This document shows, in pieces, positions 58,868 through 64,000 of a stretch of 64,000 nucleotides of DNA. The stretch is from Neolentinus lepideus HHB14362 ss-1 (lineage: Eukaryota; Basidiomycota; Agaricomycetes; Gloeophyllales; Gloeophyllaceae): the NCBI GenBank assembly GCA_001632425.1, contig KV425583.1:193781-257780 (forward strand), in the 5' to 3' direction. Under the pieces are notes generated by a model that worked only from the letters and a program-made list of their open reading frames with translations, was not told the DNA's origin and did not search any database. A program made the translations under genes and the position numbers. Numbering within the stretch: the stretch's first letter is position 1; each line of letters opens with the position of its first letter.

Positions 58868-59928
58868 CTACGACTTAGCGAGGTCCTTTGACATTTTATC
58901 ACTCTTCTTTTGGTTTTCAGACCTCTTCTTTTGTAGCCTCTCCAGGAGTACCTTCGTACACCTCAACAGCGCCTCACTCTCCTCAACCTTCGCATCACCA
59001 CAGCCCGCCCACCGTATTTTCAGGTTCTCGTCCACCAAGTACACATATCCAACATACTTGTTGTTCAGCCCCATCGCCTCACGCTGGTATTCCATGTCCT
59101 GGCTTGACAGCAAGTACGTTGAGTGTAGTTCCGGCGGGGTGTTCTTGCGAATTCGCGAAGTGAACAGACTGACGAGCATAGATCGGAGAATGTTCTCTTG
59201 CAGATTGATTAGGACGTGTTGGTACTCTGGATACTTGGGGTTCCTAAAGTATGCTTCGTTCGTAGGCAGGACGAAGTATCGTATGTGTTCCTGATATAGA
59301 CCGTTTTCAGTACCATACGAATGGGTGACGTGGGTAGACGCCGAACATCGGATATCTGTGTCCCTAAAATTCCTACAACGGATATCTTGCCTCTCAAGAG
59401 GTCTGCTGTGTGGACTTCTGCGTCCTTGTCTAGTGACTTGCCAACGATGTCAGGGAAGTACAGCGCTTTCTGGTCTGGCTATCGTTATTTCCCCGGTGTA
59501 ACCTTCAAAATGCAACAACACTCACGTCTTCACGAATAACAGTTTTAGGTGCAATCCACGTCTTCCCGCCCCAATGCCGCGTATTGATTAGATCCTCGTA
59601 ATACCCTTTGCCGATTTGCTTGATTCTGGCAGGGATTAGCGCACACACTAGTGTAGGATGGACAAACAAAACCGCACAAGTGTCTCCTCTGATCCAACCG
59701 TTTTTCTCTATCTATTAATGTATCGTACTGGCTCTCGCCCCACGACTTCCTTAGCGTCGTCGGTTGCGCCTTCACGCCCAAGGGCCGCTGCAGCATCGGC
59801 AACTCTTTCTTCTCACCAGTTATTTCATTTGTCGCAGGATCCGTCTTGACAACATAGGACCTCGCTGGTCTGTGTAGTGGCCGCTTGATAGAGTGTGCCC
59901 GAGGCGATCGACGAAGAGCAGAAAACAT
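58868..59928 (-). CDS. ATP10: ATP synthase assembly factor Atp10
   Basis: Mitochondrial inner-membrane factor needed to assemble the Fo part of ATP synthase. MFSALRRSPRAHSIKRPLHR is an Arg-rich presequence without acidic residues. The rest reads LPMLQRPLGVKAQPTTLRKS, GKGYYEDLINTRHWGGKTWI, APKTVIREDKALYFPDIVGK, GKISVVGILGTQISD, HVLINLQENILRSMLVSLFT, YLLSSQDMEYQREAMGLNNK and YVGYVYLVDENLKIRWAGCG, the family signature with the GxGxA-like end. Length and order fit the family. It shares a 148-bp divergent promoter with histone H2A. Confidence 0.92.
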
Positions 59929-60076
59929 TAAGACGGGAGCGTGGGCAAAATACGCGTATAACATCAGCGGGTCACGTGAGTATATATAAAGGCGCGTTTG
60001 TTGACTGCTCAGCTTCAACTTCTCTCGCAACAACCACCACCGTCTCTTGCCCTCTGCCTTGTAAATACAAGTCGAA
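59929..60076. promoter_or_regulatory. Shared divergent promoter ATP10 / H2A
   Basis: 148 bp between two start codons. A TATA box TATATATAAA lies at 59981-59990, 87-96 bases before the H2A ATG, and an E-box CACGTG at 59973-59978 just beside it. The TATA orientation suits H2A. Confidence 0.7.
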
Positions 60077-60786
<710 letters not shown>

Positions 60787-61331
60787 AGCATCAGTTCGTT
60801 GTCATTTATATCCGAGATTTTATTTTATATTCGCTCTTGTACACTTGTACTCTGTATCTGTATGACTTAAATTCTGAGACAACTTGTCCTGCGGGTTTAC
60901 TCAGAAGCCATTTTTTGAACCTATAACGTCACTTGTGAGAATATTTATCGACTAGATCTGGATCAACATATCGCAATATGGTATATTCATTTCCTCTTTC
61001 GTATATAATGTCGAACTACATATGTTTCATGTTGCGGTGCTCATGAGTTGCTAGCTCTTTAAAGGCCATTGTATCATGACATTAAGGAAACTGATAAAAA
61101 CTCGTGGGAGGAATGTTCAAGTTCTGATGCGAATCGTCGCATATCGCATATGTCCGCCTCGACGGCATTGTCTTAATAAGGTGTCAACCTTACCAGATGC
61201 GCGGACAGTTTGTACATGCCGCTTCACTCCTTTAACCTCACACTCCTTTCCTCCTTACGTACGCTACACTACGACACCAGGAATACTACCAGAACCGCGA
61301 ATCGGCTCGAGAGGCGCGAATCGAATCGAAA
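60787..61331. other. Intergenic region, no gene seen
   Basis: 545 bp containing the H2A 3' end and the promoter of the next gene. No coding pattern. Confidence 0.5.
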
Positions 61332-63299
61332 ATGACATGGCTAGCACCACCAACACGCCGTGAAGTCTCGCTCGTGCTCTTCTGCCTCACTGCGTTCATA
61401 CTGGGATACAATCTTGAAGTATCGCTGTCGAGTGTGGGACTCGATGCGAGTAGACGGGCAGCGATTTCGAAGAGGTTGGGTATGGGCGAGAACCAAGGAT
61501 TTGAGAGGGACGGGCGGAGACCGAAGGCGTGGCGGGACCAGCTAGAGAAAGACATCGTTGGAGACTATGAATGGCGAGAAGGGGAGGTCATGCGTACATG
61601 GGGGGAAGGACATGAATGGGAGAGGTACGGGTATAAATTCAGCGATTTGAGAGATGAGGATATTACTTGGAAGCACGCGGCCAGCGTGCTTGGCCCCCAG
61701 AAAGGTCTAGAGGATGTGACGGTGGTAGGACCAAGTAATCCTGACGAGGGAAAGCTTACATGGGGGATCGATATGCCCACAAGCAGGATAGTAACTCATG
61801 TTCCAGGTACGGAGCCACTTGACAAGTTTGACAGGCGCTGCATGATTATACGTCTCGCATTAATGTTGCATGTTCTTCTCAGGTTTCACGATCCTAGACA
61901 ATGTTGTCTACGCCAATGGAACGATGTTCGTAGTGAGCTATGGCGACCTGCCCTCACCAATCAGCAGTATTGCTTCCTCCTCGGCGGATCCATCAAGAGG
62001 TCCCAGCGAGGCAGAGTGGCAAGTTATACGACCCGAGGATGCAGCTACGGTATTTGGAGACCATGCTTCAAGGTATGTAGTGGTGGTTTTTGACCTTTCT
62101 TGGGATTAACAGTGCGGCACATATCTTCCAGAATAAGCGGCGTTTCGCTTATGTCTACCGACCCCTCCCCGTGTAAGTCACTGTCTCAGTCATAGTCCTT
62201 CACGGGCTGACAAATCTTTCAGTACAAGACAACTACACCCTCATCTCCCTCTGTCACGCCTACTTCACTCTCGATCAAGACATGCCTCCATCAGGTGTAA
62301 GCGCCCTCCCACCCCCCATGCGCCTCATCTACACCACAATTCCTACCTATTCTGATCACCAACCGCACCCTGAATCTCATGATCCCGAAATCACACGACC
62401 ACGCTCTCGCCAGGGCCTCCATCCTTACCTTCTCAAGGCCGCGTTTCCTACTGTTGGAGTGTGGTATGCCGAGGACTGGGACGATCTCCGCACAACAGAG
62501 GTACCGTTCCTCCTTGAACGAGTCGTGTTGCTGGATAGGTCAGCGGCGCAACGAGAAGGGGTTGAGAATGGCTTGCCGTTATGGGCGGGCGTGTTCACCC
62601 GGATGCAGGCGTCGCAGCATTGGTTCACACCAATTCGCAGAACGCTGGCGGGCTACTTAGGCGTTGACCTTGACGCCGAGGGAGCTGTCCAAAGCAAAAA
62701 TAAGAAGAAGGCTAAGCCGGTGATTACTTACATTACGAGGCAGGGCGAGAGCGATGGGCCGAGGCTGCGTGCGCAGGACCATCAATTGTTGGTAGACGCG
62801 CTTCGTGGACTGGAGAAGCATTATGGGTACGGGGTGCACGTCGTCTCCCGGGAGACGGAGTGGAACGAGCGAATGAGTGCTATTTTGCGATCGACAGTAC
62901 GTGCCGGTGTCATAAACGATCTATCTAGAGCTTACAATGATCTGTATTAGATGGTACTCAGCGTGTACGGCGACCATCTCTCGGACGCCGTATTCATGCA
63001 GCCATCAGCACGTGCAACACTCATGGAATTCTTTCCGCCGAATGTTTTCGCCCGTGATAGGGAAATACCCGCGGCGAGTATTGGAGTGCAATACATGGCT
63101 TGGTGGAACGATAGGTTCGTGTGATATGGTCTCGATGTAAATATAATGTGGCTAAAGACTCCCCTGATATAGGAAGATGTCTGGCGACTCATTACCGTCG
63201 CCAACACCGTTACCCGCCTCTGCGCAGAGACAAGAAATAACCCTAGACGCGAATGCCGTCGCGCAGGCCGTACGGGAGGAATTGTCACGGCGATCGTAA
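61332..63299 (+). CDS. GT61 (DUF563) glycosyltransferase, type II membrane protein
   Basis: Likely Golgi or ER glycosyltransferase of family 61, which includes EOGT and plant xylosyltransferases; acceptor unknown. MTWLAPPTRREVS precedes one hydrophobic anchor, LVLFCLTAFILGYNLEVSL. The luminal part has LDNVVYANGTMFVVS, RFAYVYRPLPVQDNYTLISL, YLLKAAFPTVGVWYAEDW, FLLERVVLLDR, VITYITRQGESDGPRL (the R of the nucleotide-sugar site), LLVDALRGLEKHYG, and the C-terminal signature VYGDHLSDAVFMQPSARATL, MEFFPP and IGVQYMAWWNDRKMSGDSLP. Six exons. It ends VREELSRRS at 63299. No lesion seen. Confidence 0.85.
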
Positions 63300-63686
63300 C
63301 GCGCTTGCCCGTCGCTCTCAATATGTTGACAGGGCCGCTCAAGACTAATTTATTCTCTAACGGATCGACCCTACCCCGCAAACTATCTTTCTTGCATGCT
63401 CATCGGATCTTGGCTACCATGGGACTAGTTACTTCTCGCGCAACACGGACTCCTGGATTTTGCACGTAGGTTATAAATCATTAATAATATACACAAAAGC
63501 TATGTGCTTCCTTGAACATACTTCGCGGCGCCGCAGCGATCCAGGACTGTCCAGCATTTCTTGTGGCTGTGATTGAATGAGATCACACCACTATTATGAG
63601 CGATGAACACGCCATGCCGGCGAGCAAACCCTATGTATTATTGTACTGTAGATAATTCCTAGGACCGAACTAAGGCGACATGGTCA
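63300..63686. other. Convergent intergenic gap
   Basis: About 390 bp between the GT61 stop and the repeat at the end of the MIX17 gene. No gene seen. Confidence 0.5.
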
Positions 63687-63745
63687 TCTAGTACGGAGCA
63701 TCTAGTAGTACGGAGCGTCTAGTACGAAGTATCTAGTACGGAGCA
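63687..63745. repeat. Four tandem units TCTAGTACGGAGCA at the MIX17 stop
   Basis: Units at 63687-63700, 63701-63717 (with an extra AGT), 63718-63731 and 63732-63745. The last unit contains the stop codon and the final codons of MIX17 (APY-stop on the minus strand), so the other three look like copies of the gene's own 3' end. Confidence 0.92.
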
Positions 63746-64000
63746 GCAGCAGCCTGGCACTACATAACCATGTATGTCAACATCACTACGCTGACGGAAC
63801 CAAGAAAGTACTCACAGCCTTCAGCTGCTCAAGGTACCACGTACACGACGGCAGGTCCGCCTTCTCCAAACACTTCGTGAACTCTGTAGAACGAACAGTT
63901 ACCCCAAGAACGTGCGCACTAAATATGGAAACAGATTACTCACCCTTTGCCTGTCCTTCACAGCTAATACCCGCTGCCTGCTGCTGGTTAGCGTAGGGCG
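63733..64000 (-). CDS. MIX17: CHCH protein Mix17/CHCHD2 family (5' end outside window)
   Basis: Twin CX9C protein of the mitochondrial intermembrane space, imported through Mia40. Only the C-terminal three exons are in the window. The exon entering at 64000 reads PYANQQQAAGISCEGQAK; the next (63877 to about 63819) gives EFTKCLEKADLPSCTWYLEQ and LKA; the last gives CQAAAAPY and the stop at 63733. The cysteines form C(x9)C twice: CEGQAKEFTKC and CTWYLEQLKAC, the second spanning an intron. The YANQQQ lead-in matches the linker of CHCHD2/Mix17. Splice sites are canonical. Confidence 0.9.

Overview
The window reads as nuclear DNA of a filamentous basidiomycete, most likely an agaricomycete. Genes are broken by many short GT-AG introns (about 45-120 nt), gene spacing is tight, and several families here are typical of that group: a Plavaka-type DNA transposon, a multicopy trypsin-like family with a GDSG motif, APH-like kinases, F-box-like proteins and a DUF563/GT61 glycosyltransferase. 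There is no sign of bacterial operons, and I recognised no rRNA or tRNA gene. Gene calls were made by reading translations and joining exons by eye, so termini and splice sites are proposals.

Layout. 1-6.1 kb: 3' part of a 6-phosphofructo-2-kinase gene, a bHLH-zipper factor and an Aly/REF mRNA-export adaptor. 6.28-19.79 kb: a repeat-rich island that I interpret as one composite mobile segment with imperfect inverted ends. It holds TAAG-rich arrays at both ends, a fragment of a DED1-type RNA helicase, a Plavaka transposon gene whose reading frame can be followed from end to end across a 3.1 kb intron, and a divergent coiled-coil gene of unknown function. 19.8-32.6 kb: a hypothetical ORF, an MFS transporter, an F-box-like protein, mitoribosomal mL59, two convergent APH-family genes (one catalytically degenerate) and an RMD1/Sif2-family protein. 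32.8-37.0 kb: a 33-bp-arm hairpin, a broken trypsin-like gene and a broken NCS1 permease. 37.4-64 kb: a housekeeping stretch with a TPT-family transporter, LSM8, SEC24, an arrestin-like protein, a 203-bp MITE, VPS16, SYG1/XPR1, a type II haloacid dehalogenase, ATP10, histone H2A, a GT61 enzyme and the 3' part of MIX17/CHCHD2.

The housekeeping genes cover separate jobs: glycolytic control, mRNA export and decay or splicing, COPII and vacuolar traffic, phosphate export, ATP synthase assembly and chromatin. They do not form a pathway cluster. The island at 6.28-19.79 kb is the most unusual part. A 203-bp MITE at 48.75 kb carries related ends and the same sort of TAAG/CTTA interior, which suggests a family of elements defined by CATCAG-type termini. 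Which transposase mobilises that family cannot be decided from this window.
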